Source: Acheta domesticus
Lineage: Eukaryota > Arthropoda > Insecta > Orthoptera > Gryllidae
Reading direction: 5' to 3'
NCBI GenBank assembly: GCA_031308135.1
Contig: JAHLJT010004567.1
Span: 37,832,389 to 37,896,388, forward strand
Length of the DNA: 64,000 nt
The position numbers and the translations under genes were made by a program. Positions 11,501 through 20,599 of the stretch are shown here, piece by piece. Numbering within the stretch: the first letter of the stretch is position 1; each line of letters opens with the position of its first letter. The notes beneath the pieces were generated by a model. It was not told where the DNA came from. It searched no databases and was given only the letters and a program-made list of their open reading frames with translations.

Positions 11501-13141
11501 TGGGGAGCCGACCGCAATACCCTTTGGGGGTTATAGAGAGCACTCATTCGCTCAGCATTGGATTACGGTAGTGGAGTGTATGGTTCTGCAGCTCCTTCCA
11601 CCCTTCAACCCATCAACAGCATACACCACGCTGGTATTTGCCTCTCAACAGGAGCGTATCACACCAGCTGAATCGAGTGCATTCTAGCTGATGCTGGGGA
11701 GCCATCCTTAAAATGAAGGCGAGATATTCTATTAGCGTCTTATGGTGCTAAAGTGTCAGGACTGTTTAATCATCGTTGTCACCAAATAATCACTTGCCCA
11801 AAAATATGAATCTTCATATATTCTTTGAATATCGCTACCCCAGCCCCTCCGGCATCCGATTGCGAAATCTTTTGCGGGAACTTAATGTCGATCTTCCCAC
11901 TCCTGTGACAAATGACCCGATTCCTCCTTGGAAATTCCTCCTCCCCAGTATTGACTTCTGACTCTGCAATCTTTCCAAACAAATTACTAGTCCTCTGGTT
12001 TACCAGAAGCAGTTCCAGGATATGAGGGAAGCCTATCCGGATCATTTATTCTTGTACACAGGTGGGTCATCACACAATGATGCAGTGGCATGTAGTTTTC
12101 ATTGTATCAGGGCCACCAAATCATATCGGCTTCATTCTTAGTGCAGTATATTCACTGCTGAAATGTATGCAATTCTCAAAGCCCTAAAATACATCGGCAA
12201 TGACGTTGCGGCGAGTAGTTCTCTGTTCTGATTCTCTCATCTCTCTTCAGGCTGTCTCCCGTCCTTCGTCAGACTGCCTGACAAAATCAGTTCAAAACCG
12301 GATTCATAGTCTTCTGTTCCGCCACTATGACCTGCTTCTTAGTTGGGTTCCAGGCCATGTGGGAATTACAGGGAATGAGCTGGCCGACCAAGCAGCTGAA
12401 ATTAGCAACTCGTAATACTCGTATCAACATTCCTGCTGTACCATTTCTGATGTTAAGGCTTACTTGAAACGATCCTTGTTTAGAGCATGGCAAACAGAGT
12501 GGCACAATATCACTTTTAAACTACGTGGGATAAAGAATTCTGTAATTCCGTGGCATTCCTCATCTCGCTCCTCTACGCATGAGGAAGTCATTTTAACCCG
12601 TCTTCGTATCGTACACTGCCACTTTTCTCACTTTTGAGAGATAAGAATAGTGTTTTATATTTTTTGGCCCCTTTACAGTCAATTTTGAGTTTTACGATGA
12701 ATTTTACATGTTAATTTTATATTCTCCTTTAGCCATATGTACTTGAATACTTGATGAAGAATTCAAGTTTCTTTTTATGTACATGCTTTTAATCAGGGGG
12801 TAAGTTCCATCTGCAACTCTTACTAAACCTATTTCCTTTTAAAATACTTTGACATGGGTGCCAATGACCTTAGCAGTTGAAGCGCCCTCTAAAACTTAAT
12901 CAATCAATCAATCATACTGTAATTCTTTAATGAAAGGGTTGTAAATAAAATAAAATTTTATTCTGAAAAGTCATTTTCATCTACATTTCTACTGCCTAAT
13001 TACAAAAATATAATGTCTAATTTGGTTTTTAAGGGCCTAGTTTTGGTGCCTAGGTGGGAGATTTTAGGACCTATGCATCTAAAGTTGAGTTATATATGAT
13101 TGTATAAAATGTTTTTAATTATTTTTCAGGTGGATGAGTGA
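2454..13141 (+). CDS. BRD8: BRD8 homolog, 3' part of gene (six exons in window)
   Basis: Bromodomain-containing protein 8, a nuclear subunit of the TIP60/NuA4 histone acetyltransferase complex, expected to read acetylated histone tails. Exons at 2454-2586, 2668-2825, 4716-4856, 4976-5153, 5780-5992 and 13130-13141 all have AG/GT borders and matching phases, and together encode about 278 residues ending in a stop. The order is a charged Glu/Lys-rich stretch, a bromodomain (WKKSIMLLYGR through the BC-loop MYN to HIQ), then a basic tail with KRKR and KKKK runs that look like nuclear localisation signals. The bromodomain matches the single BRD8 bromodomain closely, with TDDQAPGY in the ZA loop and the acetyl-lysine-binding Asn in IMYNKSNH. 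The 5' part of the gene lies left of the window. The last intron holds a 5.6-kb LINE. What I see is the exon set and the domain; complex membership is known for the family. Confidence 0.9.
2668..2825 (+). CDS. BRD8: BRD8 exon, linker before bromodomain
   Basis: Acceptor aaatatag, donor ac|gtaag, starting in phase 0 and ending in phase 2. It encodes a hydrophilic stretch with EEKPEKRPHLRSETPST and VIGRKRLAAVNVMDSVPNSP, a low-complexity linker as expected between the N-terminal part and the bromodomain of BRD8. Confidence 0.83.
2826..4028. other. BRD8 intron, no element recognised
   Basis: AT-rich intron sequence with a G-rich run near 3293-3308. Short open frames here show no family resemblance. 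Nothing further seen up to the foldback element at 4029. Confidence 0.5.
4029..4217. mobile_element. Foldback MITE in BRD8 intron
   Basis: The left arm beginning ctgcagtggccgaggacatt is inverted at the right end (complement of aatgtcatcagccactacag). The arms stay alignable for about 75 bp, including ttgttacacctcctg on the left and its complement on the right. There is no coding capacity. The long terminal inverted repeats suggest a non-autonomous DNA transposon. Confidence 0.7.
4218..4465. repeat. Cluster of inverted repeats (hairpins)
   Basis: A perfect hairpin at 4326-4352 has 12-bp arms (ggaagttgacaa and its complement) and a 3-bp loop. A second, larger inverted repeat pairs about 4387-4412 with 4433-4462 (arms around acaattatgtag). 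It directly follows the foldback element and may be remnants of one or more further MITEs. Confidence 0.6.
4716..4856 (+). CDS. BRD8: BRD8 exon, first half of bromodomain
   Basis: Acceptor cactttccttag, donor ag|gtataa. It encodes DEEREYKSWKKSIMLLYGRL and the ZA-loop motif PITDDQAPGYSSVVHR. This is helix Z and the ZA loop of the bromodomain. The APGY signature is characteristic of BRD8 and related bromodomains. Confidence 0.93.
4976..5153 (+). CDS. BRD8: BRD8 exon, second half of bromodomain
   Basis: Acceptor gaatttcag, donor cag|gtacag. The joined codon gives R, then PIDLLTIKKNIETGVIRT, FQRDVMLMF and IMYNKSNH. These are helices A-C. The Asn of MYN is the conserved residue that contacts acetyl-lysine, so the pocket appears intact. 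Confidence 0.94.
5240..5345. repeat. AT-rich hairpin in BRD8 intron
   Basis: Arms around attaatacaagaa and ttcttgtattaat flank gtac-containing AT-rich sequence (about 5289-5337), giving a long imperfect hairpin. It is possibly a small MITE; no target duplication was identified. Confidence 0.5.
5780..5992 (+). CDS. BRD8: BRD8 exon, basic C-terminal tail
   Basis: Acceptor aacttacag, donor aag|gtaatt, phase 0 at both ends, 71 codons. It continues the last bromodomain helix (DFITTQMLVQVV), then a Ser-rich tail with two basic clusters (PKRKR and FKKKKK) that are likely nuclear localisation signals. If the intron were retained, the frame would add about 18 mostly hydrophobic codons and stop near 6049. 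Confidence 0.86.
5993..7295. other. BRD8 last intron, left of LINE; possible Penelope-like scrap
   Basis: Noncoding AT-rich sequence. The phrase tttcgaagacttttgcatct followed by tcttcaggc near 6228-6255 resembles the motif seen at ends of Penelope-like and some other arthropod retroelements, but no GIY-YIG or RT coding sequence is present. Otherwise nothing recognised. Confidence 0.3.
7650..8870 (+). pseudogene. LINE ORF1 (gag-like) remnant
   Basis: Scattered frames. One around 7921-8083 encodes a gag-like segment (SFFLREEDRPRKPWFLLM and RAVRLARAIEESFGKL). Around 8400-8480 the CCHC zinc knuckle CFKCQRFSHTQKRC is intact (CX2CX4HX4C). Then a (ga)n run near 8605-8622 and a Ser/Pro-rich tail. 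In the family this protein binds the element RNA. Frameshifts and stops make it nonfunctional. Confidence 0.75.
9175..9990 (+). pseudogene. LINE endonuclease domain remnant
   Basis: The frame starting at 9175 encodes LLSWNLDGFSLRWGELK and IFSLQEMHL, the first blocks of an APE-type LINE endonuclease (Asn and Glu metal ligands visible). A second frame from 9505 gives FLVEGDVNAHRPLWG, with GDVNAH as the Asp/Asn block, then ESDHYPTIVHI near 9782-9815, the catalytic Asp-His block. The domain is split over at least three frames. Confidence 0.82.
10427..11330 (+). pseudogene. LINE reverse transcriptase remnant
   Basis: The frame at 10427-10906 has KRTAPDPDEIHNLMLQHLP, LPLYNRIWEEH, SYRPLTLTSCVCKVLER and CGFRKHRST, the fingers/palm blocks of a jockey/I-type RT. 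A shifted frame at 11073-11321 carries the catalytic loop as FVDEF. The family reads F/Y-x-DD, so the second Asp is Glu here. Together with stops and shifts this copy cannot encode an active RT. Confidence 0.85.
12040..12420 (+). pseudogene. LINE RNase H remnant
   Basis: Near 12053 the sequence reads LYTGGSS, where RNases H have YTDGS, so the first catalytic Asp is Gly. AEMYAILKALK (second block, Glu kept) follows a stop. The frame from 12200 gives VVLCSDSLISLQAV (third block Asp kept) and LSWVPGHVGITGNELADQAA, the HVGIxGNE(L)AD signature. RNase H domains are typical of the I/Nimb/R1 group. Confidence 0.85.
12926..13129. other. BRD8 last intron, right of LINE
   Basis: About 200 bp of ordinary AT-rich intron between the LINE target duplication and the last BRD8 exon, ending in a good acceptor (aattatttttcag). 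No other element seen. Confidence 0.5.
13130..13141 (+). CDS. BRD8: BRD8 last coding exon (three codons and stop)
   Basis: The acceptor aattatttttcag at 13129 is followed in phase 0 by Val-Asp-Glu and TGA. Such a tiny last coding exon is hard to call alone, but it is supported by the strong acceptor, the correct phase, and an AATAAA at 13428-13433 about 290 bp downstream. An earlier exon hidden in the decayed intron cannot be excluded. Confidence 0.6.
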   Translation: MDE

Positions 13142-13427
13142 AGCTAATGGAGTTTGTCAAGATATGTGTTGTACAGATTTAGAATTTTAGTTATATTTGA
13201 TGAAATTATTTATGTTCAAGTGTTTAAAACTTTGTTCCTTCATATTCTTTCTATAAAATATAAAGAGTACTTCAAGAATTTGTATGGTGCATTAAATGTC
13301 AGACATTTAGATTTCAATTTCAAGTTTTAATTTCATTTTGTAATGACAGTGTTATAGATTGAGTAGAATGGAATCTTAAACATTAATTTGTATGAGAACC
13401 AAATTACTTTTTTTTGTACAAATTTTG

Positions 13428-13433
13428 AATAAA
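13428..13433 (+). terminator. BRD8 polyadenylation signal
   Basis: Canonical AATAAA about 290 bp after the BRD8 stop codon, in an AT-rich 3' UTR. It is the likely 3' end signal of the BRD8 transcript. Confidence 0.6.
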
Positions 13434-13564
13434 ATTTATACTACATTTTGGGAACAAGGACTATTTATTAATTTATTTTAATGTGATTCTCAATTGAATG
13501 GTGTTATGTAGAAAGTGACCAAACTACAAAAATGTTAAAATTAAGCAATGGCATTTTCTATACA

Positions 13565-13606
13565 GCTGGCAATATCTATATCTATCTGTCTATCTATCTC
13601 TCTATC

Positions 13607-13646
<40 letters not shown>

Positions 13647-13652
13647 ACCTAT
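13565..13652. repeat. (TATC)n microsatellite
   Basis: About 85 bp of tatc/tctc tetranucleotides, with the purest run at about 13608-13646, followed by a short catg/acatgc-rich stretch. It lies just downstream of the BRD8 3' end. Confidence 0.9.
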
Positions 13653-13789
13653 CTATCTATGCACATGCACATGCATATGCGAATGAACTCTAAAAATTGC
13701 ATTCACAGGTCTGTGACGGCTTCAAAAAGTGCAAATGGCGGGAAAAAATTAATTTCAAAAGTGTAAAAAAGGGGATAATTTAACATTAT

Positions 13790-14356
13790 GAACATAGGAA
13801 AATTGTAGAGCCCGGAGAAAATCGGTGTAAACTGACAGGAATTTACATTTTCCCACAGTTTACACCGATTGTCTCTAGTCCCTTCAATATCCAAAAAATA
13901 AGGGATTTCAATGAAATTGAGACCTGCACCATACTCGTCCATTATCTGATTGGACAAAGTGCTTTTTGGAAAATTTGGAAAATATTGTGTTAAGTACCCC
14001 CAGAAAATTAAATTATCGACTTCAAATTCCAGGGGCCATAACATTAGCCTGAACGAATGGGAAATATTAATTTTGGAGAAAATTGGCGAAACGGTTTATG
14101 CTTAAGCGTTGCGCATGGACGGACAGATAGACAGACATTTTGCAGTCATTCGATTTTTTGGTATCAAGAACCACCAAAACTTGGATTCTGGCTATACCAT
14201 GTGTTTGAAGAATTTTTTCCTATATTTAGCAACTGTTTTTATCCACTTTTTCATTACAAGCGCCCGACAATAATTTTTGTGTCAAAAAATTCACAATTTT
14301 CTGCTGCATGGTTACAATACTTGTTTCTTCTTATGTTAGTAAGAGTAAGAAAGTAA
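13790..14356 (-). repeat. Copy A of ACTTTCCCGTAT repeat family (terminal part)
   Basis: The same order of phrases as other copies in inverse orientation: a gga-tatcaa-like phrase, gaaacggtttatgcttaa, gacggacagatagacagaca, ggtatcaagaaccaccaaaa, atccactttttcattacaag, and a closing agtaagaaagtaaaaag. A perfect 15-bp inverted repeat (aatcggtgtaaactg and its complement, about 13820-13870) lies at its left. Old and diverged. Confidence 0.65.
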
Positions 14357-14655
14357 AAAGTAGAAAGTTCTCACTTTAATCCTGAAGTGATAGAAATCAC
14401 ATTTGAGTCTCCTGAAGATTTTCGGGCTATATGTCTCTACACAATGATCTAGATTAGGCCTAATCTGCACAACAGTGAAGCCAGCATTCAGAATCCTGGA
14501 GTCTGAATCTAATCCATTATGGCATCATTAGTTTTGAGTCTGGCGCCATAAATAATTCTAGACATGTAAAATAATAAAAATGGTTTTCAAGGGTATTTAC
14601 AGCAGGAAAGTGAGAATTTCATGGAGAGGGAAACATCTTTTTATAAGTGCACAAG

Positions 14656-15781
14656 TAGGGTTGGACAAAATACATTAAATTTAGTATTTAAATACTTTGA
14701 AAATAAGTATTTAAATACAAACTCAAAATACATTAGGTTTTGATTTTGTAAATACATACATATTTAAAATACTTCAAATACTCAAAATACAGTAAATATA
14801 ATAATTTTGTAATATATCTTTTTTTATTATTGATTTATTTAAATAACTTTTTTTTACAACAGAGCAACAACAGCTTTTAAACAACAGAGTCATAAGCAGC
14901 CATGAGTATCAATTTACAATTCACATAAGATTATACATTTGTATGATAATTCTATTGTACAACTACGGTTCATAGAAACTTTAAATTTTTCACCAAGTGT
15001 CAATATTTTGGGTTCTTGCATTATTGGGATAGACAAATGTATTTATTTATTTACAAAACACAGGTCATTTTTATTTATAATACTTTTGAAGGGTTGTACT
15101 GGATAAGATGTAGGTAAAATGTAAAGGAGGGTCTTTATATTATTTATCAAGTCAATTTTTGAGCTTTCTAAGAATTGAAGACTTTTATATATTCTTCTGG
15201 GGAGGAGAAGGAATTAAATAAAGAATCATTTAGGTTTAAGGACTGTTGTATATGGAGCGCAGCGCACTCCAGAATATTGTGGGGTGTAGATACTTGAGAT
15301 CCACATTTAAGACAGGGTAATGGGTCAGTTCCTTTGAAAACAACTAATTTTTCAAACAAATCATCAGACAATAAACCCCTAGAGAACGAATGTAAAACCT
15401 GCAAAGGAAAACAGTTGTTCAACTGGCACAGATGAACATAAACTAGTTTTATAATAAATGAACGCTTTTTTTACTCTCTGATAATTGCCCAGCATTATTA
15501 ATGATTAAAATTTTTCATTTAAAAATCCAGAGAATTCAAGTGAATTCAAATTCAACAGCTGAAAGGAGCTTTTATTTTTGTTTCAATGAGGTACAGTCAT
15601 TAGCGGAATCAAACAAAAAGAAACAATCCTCACTATCTTCTTCTTCATCTGTATTTTAAGTATTTCTTTTTTTTAAATACACCTATTTTATGTATTTAAA
15701 TACATGTCCAAAAAACACAAAAACACAGTTTTTCAAGTACAAAATGTATTTCAAATACGAGTAGTATACAGTCTAACCCTG
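14656..15781. mobile_element. Internally deleted hAT element
   Basis: Terminal inverted repeats tagggttggac (left) and cagggttagac (complement of right end) are flanked by an 8-bp near-perfect duplication, tgcacaag at 14648-14655 and tgcataag at 15782-15789. Both are hallmarks of hAT transposons. Subterminal sequence is rich in aaatac/gtattt. On the minus strand at about 15395-15440 VPVEQLFSFAGF, then in the next frame RGLLSDDLFEKLVVFKG, recall the hAT C-terminal dimerisation region. A Cys-rich stretch, CLKCGSQVSTPHNILEC, follows and looks more LINE-like. 1126 bp, too short for a full transposase, so non-autonomous. Confidence 0.8.
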
Positions 15782-15789
15782 TGCATAAG

Positions 15790-17080
15790 TAATAATGTTA
15801 TTAATATATGTTGTTTTCTAAGCATCCCAACAGAATTGACAAGTGTTCACGCCTCACTTGATCATGTACTCCCTATCATTTTAGTAATTTATTTTCTCCT
15901 TTCCCTCCAGTGTTCATTTTTTATTCTCATCACATTTCTTTTAATATATTTGTATCTTGGTTACATCCTGTTAACAACTGCTTTTGTCTGGCTGCATATT
16001 ATCTTTAACTTTTACCATTTCCTAGAGTTCTTTATTTGATCATTCCTTTTTTTTTTAAAGCTTTCTTTTAGTTGCCAGAACAAAAGTTAATTCTTTGTCA
16101 CTTCTTACAGTGTTTTTTAGTGTTGCAGACATTAGATTGACATTTCCCAATTGCATTTTACTAGGACCTTGAGCTACTTATAATTGGTATTTAAACCTTA
16201 CAGAAGTATTCTGAAGCTTGCATGTGTTAAATATATTTTATTAATAGTAAGAAGATCTTTGGGGTGATTCACATGACTGTGAAACCAAATTTGATGCTTT
16301 TTCAGATTTTATTATTATGACATTTTGTGTAAAAGGAGTGTTTTACCTCTTCAGGGACTGTCGAAAGTCCCAGGAAATTGTTTTAATTAGCCCAGTTGTC
16401 TGGTTTCGATGATCAGTCAATTGTAACTTTCAATTGAAATTTTAAGTTTCAATCACATTGTCAATTTTTTGTGCTTGTTGCTTTTGTGCTTTTATGTTAT
16501 TTATTTTATTTTGTTATATTATTACAGGCAATAGTAAATACTAAAATTTAATGATTTGGCAAAAGTATCGTGCTAATTGATATAATTGTGTGCAACCAAA
16601 TCAAATAAATTAACAATACACTATGAAATAACTAGAGTCCGGACGGTTTGGCAAAATGCCTTTTCATTATTGTTACTATTTTTTAACAGTAAGACAACCA
16701 CTTAATTGTACTTCAGGAGTTGTTTGAGTAAATTTTCAATTGGTCTTTTGTTTTGCCTATTTTAGCTATTGATGCCTATTTTTGCTTCTTTGTCTTATTT
16801 TCGCCTTTCACATCATTATTTTCTTTTTTTCTCCTGGCACCGATCTCAATCAAGCCGGAAATATGAGAACAACCCTGGACAACACAAAGGTACGGTCGTA
16901 TTTTGTCTTTGCTGGAAGCAAGAGACTGTGTTGAAAATCTAAATAAAAAGGAAGATAATACCAGCCAAGATTTTTGATTTTTTTAATTGACACACATATG
17001 CTTTTTTGGCCTCTGAATCCTTTTGATGACAGCTCTCTTCTATGTATGATATATCTTTCTCAATGCTGATGATTACACAA
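15790..17080. other. Intergenic AT-rich sequence, nothing recognised
   Basis: No convincing frame or repeat. The 111-codon + strand open frame near 15704-16039 is a hydrophobic translation of T-rich DNA that starts inside the hAT element. I regard it as noise. Confidence 0.4.
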
Positions 17081-17088
17081 GTGTAAAG

Positions 17089-17300
17089 AATGAAAAATAG
17101 AATTTCGTTTTCACTGATTCCATTTCAAGATTCAAAAGGGAGACTGCAATATTATTTCAAAGAGACAACATCACGAGTAAAAGAAATTCTTAGCCATCGC
17201 ACCGGATGGTCATGTAGAATGAAGATTACAAAGAAAAGATTGTTTCCTTACACCTTAAGTGATATTGTAATTTTTGAGTTAGAATACATATATGAATAAT
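17089..17300 (+). other. Coding-like fragment, unidentified
   Basis: A 69-codon frame with mixed composition (FQDSKGRLQYYFKETTSRV, EILSHRTGWSCRMKITKK) in otherwise stop-rich DNA. No family recognised. It could be a fragment of a pseudogene or mobile element; it sits 100-300 bp before the next coding-like segment on the same strand. Confidence 0.25.
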
Positions 17301-17380
17301 TTTAATTATTTTTTACAATAATTTATTTTGGTCACACTATATTTTTTTTTTAAACAAGCACATTTCTTTTCCTTTAACAG

Positions 17381-17672
17381 TGTCATCTGGAAAATGAGCT
17401 TGGCAGACGTTGAAGCTCAAAGTATCGCTTTGTGTAAAAATTTCAAAATTGAAATGTTATTACCTCCTCGAAGGTAATGATGCACTAAAGGAAGCAAAAC
17501 TGCGTCCTGAAGCAACTTCAATGTCAAAACTGTTAATGGGTGTTCAAAAACTTAAACAAGCTCTGAAGGAAAAGGCATTTGAATATCACCCAAATGTGGA
17601 AATAACTTCCAAATTTAAGAGAGAAATAGAAGCAGCAACTCTTCCATATATTAGCACAATGATGAGGGTGAT
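17381..17672 (+). other. Coding-like fragment, unidentified pseudogene or exon
   Basis: After a tttaacag acceptor-like site the frame reads MSLADVEAQSIALCKNFKIE. After a one-base shift near 17474 it continues NDALKEAKLRPEATSMSK, KLKQALKEKAFEYHPNVEI and EIEAATLPYISTMMRV before A-rich DNA. Two adjacent frames with protein-like composition suggest a frameshifted retrocopy or an exon with its own acceptor (tattacctcctcgaag). I do not recognise the protein. The ACTTTCCCGTAT repeat begins 140 bp later. Confidence 0.4.
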
Positions 17673-17813
17673 AAAAAAAAATATCCTGTATCCAATCACT
17701 TTCAACTTTGAAATAAGTTTAAACACTGTTATATTCCTTAATTTTGGAATGTTTATCATGAATTTTGTTTGTAATATACTCAGTTCTACTGCAATTGATT
17801 GTCAATTTTTTTT

Positions 17814-19000
17814 ACTTTCCCGTATACGTACGTATATACGGAGTATAAGGAAAGTTATGTAATGCTGCAGAAAATTGATTTTGAGATGTTAACAGAAATA
17901 CACGTTTTGCGGTCCCCTGATACCGAAAAAGTGGTTATTTTCGAAACGTCCATCCGTCCAGTGACTGAACAACACTATCGCTTAAATCATAAGTATGATT
18001 TCTTCCAAAATGTATATTCCCCTGCCGATCTGCTTCCACTCGAGGCACCGCAATTTTGATAAAGTTTCTTCAAGTTTGAAATTTTTTTCGGAATCTTCCT
18101 ACAAGTTCAAAATTGATTCCTACAATTTAAAAAAATTAAAAAACAAGATTTTCTCAAAAACACATTTTCTCACATTTGCTCCAAATGTTTTCTTTAAACT
18201 TTTGGCAGGGATAATGCTAAATGTACTCTATGAAATGACATAATCACTGTGTTGCTCTATTCTTTTGTTTTTTTCAAAAATTACAAAAATTTAATTTTTT
18301 TGACTTGTCTCCCACGTCAGTAATATTTAGATTAGCAGCTTTTTGTTCACATTATTATATTTACAAGTACATGTGCTTTAAATAATGCCAAGTAAGGTTT
18401 CTTGAGAACTCAAATATTTTCTGTGAAAACTACTTCAAAATTTCACATTTTCAGAAATGCTCAAACGCCTTTTCTCATAACTGGCTTCAAAGTTTTTTCT
18501 TCAAACTTTTGGAACGGATAGCGCTAATTGGACTCTTTAATATGGCGTAAGGTTCAATTTGGGGCATATTTTTGTTTTTGAAAGATCTCTCACACCATTA
18601 ATATGCACATTTCCAAAAATGTTTGAACACTATTGTATTTGTAAGTTAAGATGCTTCAAATGACTTGATGTTTTCGAAAACTCAAAAATTTTGTGTAAAA
18701 AATAGCTAAAATTTTGCATTTTTAGTAGCGCTTAAACACCATTTTCTTAAAAATGGCTACAAATTTTTCTAAGAAAATTACTAATTACGAAGAAGTTTTA
18801 CTGTCCTTTAATATTTGAAAATTAATATTTCCATTCTACCATTAAGAAACCAAAACATTAAGAAAAGAAAAAATTTACTTTGGGCAGCAGTAGATGGCTG
18901 CTGGCAGTGAGTATGTGGCAATTCCGAATAGCTAGCCCAGACCCAAGGAAATAGAAAACTAATACGGGAAAGTCTGTGCCATTCTGTAGCACCACTACTT
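17814..19000 (+). repeat. Copy B of ACTTTCCCGTAT repeat family, full length
   Basis: Begins actttcccgtatacgtacgt, continues with tacggagtataaggaaagtt and the inner phrases shared with copies C, F and H (ttctcaaaaacggctccaaa-like lines, agcaatttg), and ends aatacgggaaagtctgtgcc plus about 30 bp (cattctgtagcaccacta). The two end motifs are inverted copies of ACTTTCCCGTAT. No conserved long frame. It directly abuts copy C in the same orientation. Confidence 0.75.
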
Positions 19001-19624
19001 TACTTTCCCGTATATAACGGAGTAATATACGTAGTATAGGGAAAGTTATATAATGTTGCGCAAAAAAAAGGCGGATTTTCGGCAGAAAAACATTCATTGC
19101 TAGGCAATGATAACGAAAAAGTGGATAAAACCAGTTGCCAAATGAAGAAATAAAATCCCCAACACATGGTGCAGCCAGAATCCCTGTTTTGTGGGTCCTT
19201 GATAATGAAAACTAATTGAAAGCAAAACGTCCATCTGTAGACACCACTTGTGCCTAAAACATACGTAGGATTTTTTTCAAATTGAAGAAGCCTCTATCGA
19301 TATGGCTCCAGTCGAGGCTTTGCGAGTTTGAAAAACTTTCTTCAAAATTTGGGGGTACTTTACATGAAGCTCCCCGGACATTTTCAAAATTTTCTCAAAA
19401 ACAGCTCCAAATGTTTTCTTTACATTTCTTGTAAGAATAGTGTAAAGTACACTTATTAATGTGGCATAGGTCTTATTTTCACGGTTTACTCTGAATTTTC
19501 GAAAATTGCAAAAGTTTGAATTTTCTTTGGCCTCTTCCTACAACTACAAAAGTTGCTTGAAGAGCAAGTGGTCGAAATCTTGTAAGGATTGCTATTAAGA
19601 AACATCCTAGGGAAAAATATAGGT

Positions 19625-20000
19625 TCAGGCAAGCTGAATGTTTCTTATGCGGCAAGAGGGGTTACATTAGAGAAGTGTGTCAGAGTTGGCTCAGGAGAAG
19701 ACCAAGAGAATAAACAGGTGATACGCGAAGAAGAAATGGAAACTGATATGGTAAATGAAGTATTGAATAGGGAAGATAAGAAGAAGCTCTTTATAAAATT
19801 ACAATTTGGCAGCGAGTTGGTGAATTTTTTGGTGGACACAGGAGCACTTATAAATTTGGAAGCTTATCACAGGTTAGGCTCTCCTAATTGTAAAAAAGTA
19901 GACACAAAATTGGTCAGCTTTTGCAAGAGTCCCATTAAAATTAAAGGCAAAATTTTATTTAAATGCAACATACAAGAAAACGAGCTGTTCTGTCACAGAA
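19625..20000 (+). pseudogene. Gypsy gag knuckle and protease remnant
   Basis: The knuckle reads CFLCGKRGYIREVC, with Tyr where CX2CX4HX4C needs His. The aspartic protease lies in another frame (19589-20221) with LFIKLQFGSELVNFLVDTGA, the DTG/A catalytic loop intact. The protease is followed within about 50 codons by RNase H sequence, with the join near 19990, so the RT is gone. Confidence 0.78.
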
Positions 20001-20380
20001 GGATGAAGGCAGGTGTTGAAAGGCCAATAGCGTTTTCTTCAAAAACTCTTAAGCATCAGCAAAATTATTCTCAAATTGAAAAGAAAGCTTTAGCAATTAT
20101 TTTTGGAGTCAAGGAATTTAACGACTTCGTTTTATGGAGCAAGATTTCATTTAATAACCGATCACAAACCTTTGGTGCAGTTGTTTCATCCCGGCAAGAA
20201 AATTCCAGAAGGTACAGTTAAGAAGCTCCAGAGGTGGGTGTTGTTTCTCACAGATTACAATTATCAAATTCACTTTAGGAGTACCATTAGACATGCAAAC
20301 GCTGATGCGTTTGTCAAGACTACCATGTGGGCCCGATATAGAATTAGATGCATCAGAGGAAGCGTGCTTTCAATTTGACA
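20000..20380 (+). pseudogene. Gypsy RNase H remnant
   Basis: VERPIAFSSKTLKHQQNYSQ and EKKALAIIFGVKEF, then after a frameshift FHLITDHKPLVQLFHPGKK and LQRWVLFLTDYNYQIHFRS. This is the typical RNase H to tether region of gypsy Pol. The frame changes near 20130. Confidence 0.82.
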
Positions 20381-20599
20381 CTGAAGAGTGGGAGACCATA
20401 CAAGAATTCCCCATTAATGCAGCAACAGTTGCGGCGGCTACGGAAAAAGACGAGGAGTTACGGAGGGTGAGAGACTTTCATCCGAAGAGGGTGGCCATCG
20501 AGGTTGCTCAGGAGTTACGCCAAATGGTACAATAGAAGAGAGAGATTGTCAGTTAAGGCGGGGGTAGTTTTGTTAGCATCGGACCAGTATACAGCGCGT

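Larger units (their letters stand above)
7296..12910 (+). mobile_element. I/Nimb-like LINE, near full length, decayed, in BRD8 intron
   Basis: An autonomous non-LTR retrotransposon by design: ORF1 (gag-like with zinc knuckle), then an apurinic-type endonuclease, reverse transcriptase and RNase H, all now broken by many stops and frameshifts. The 3' end carries tandem tcaa units (about 12898-12913), as in I/Nimb-group elements. A 12-14-bp near-duplication flanks it: tcatgctgtaattc at 7283-7296 and tcatactgtaattc at 12912-12925. This supports one insertion event into the BRD8 intron in the sense orientation. The sub-features below give the domains. The clade call rests on the RNase H presence and the 3' tail and is less sure than LINE itself. 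Confidence 0.88.

Noticed and set aside
13548..13766. 72-codon frame with ISICLSISLS repeats
   Set aside because: Translation of the tatc microsatellite.
15704..16039. 111-codon hydrophobic plus-strand frame
   Set aside because: It starts inside the hAT terminus and runs through T-rich intergenic DNA. No membrane-protein family resemblance.
17814..19000. Protein-coding gene within the ACTTTCCCGTAT repeats
   Set aside because: Frames there (up to about 100 codons) are not conserved between copies B, F and H and carry stops at different places.
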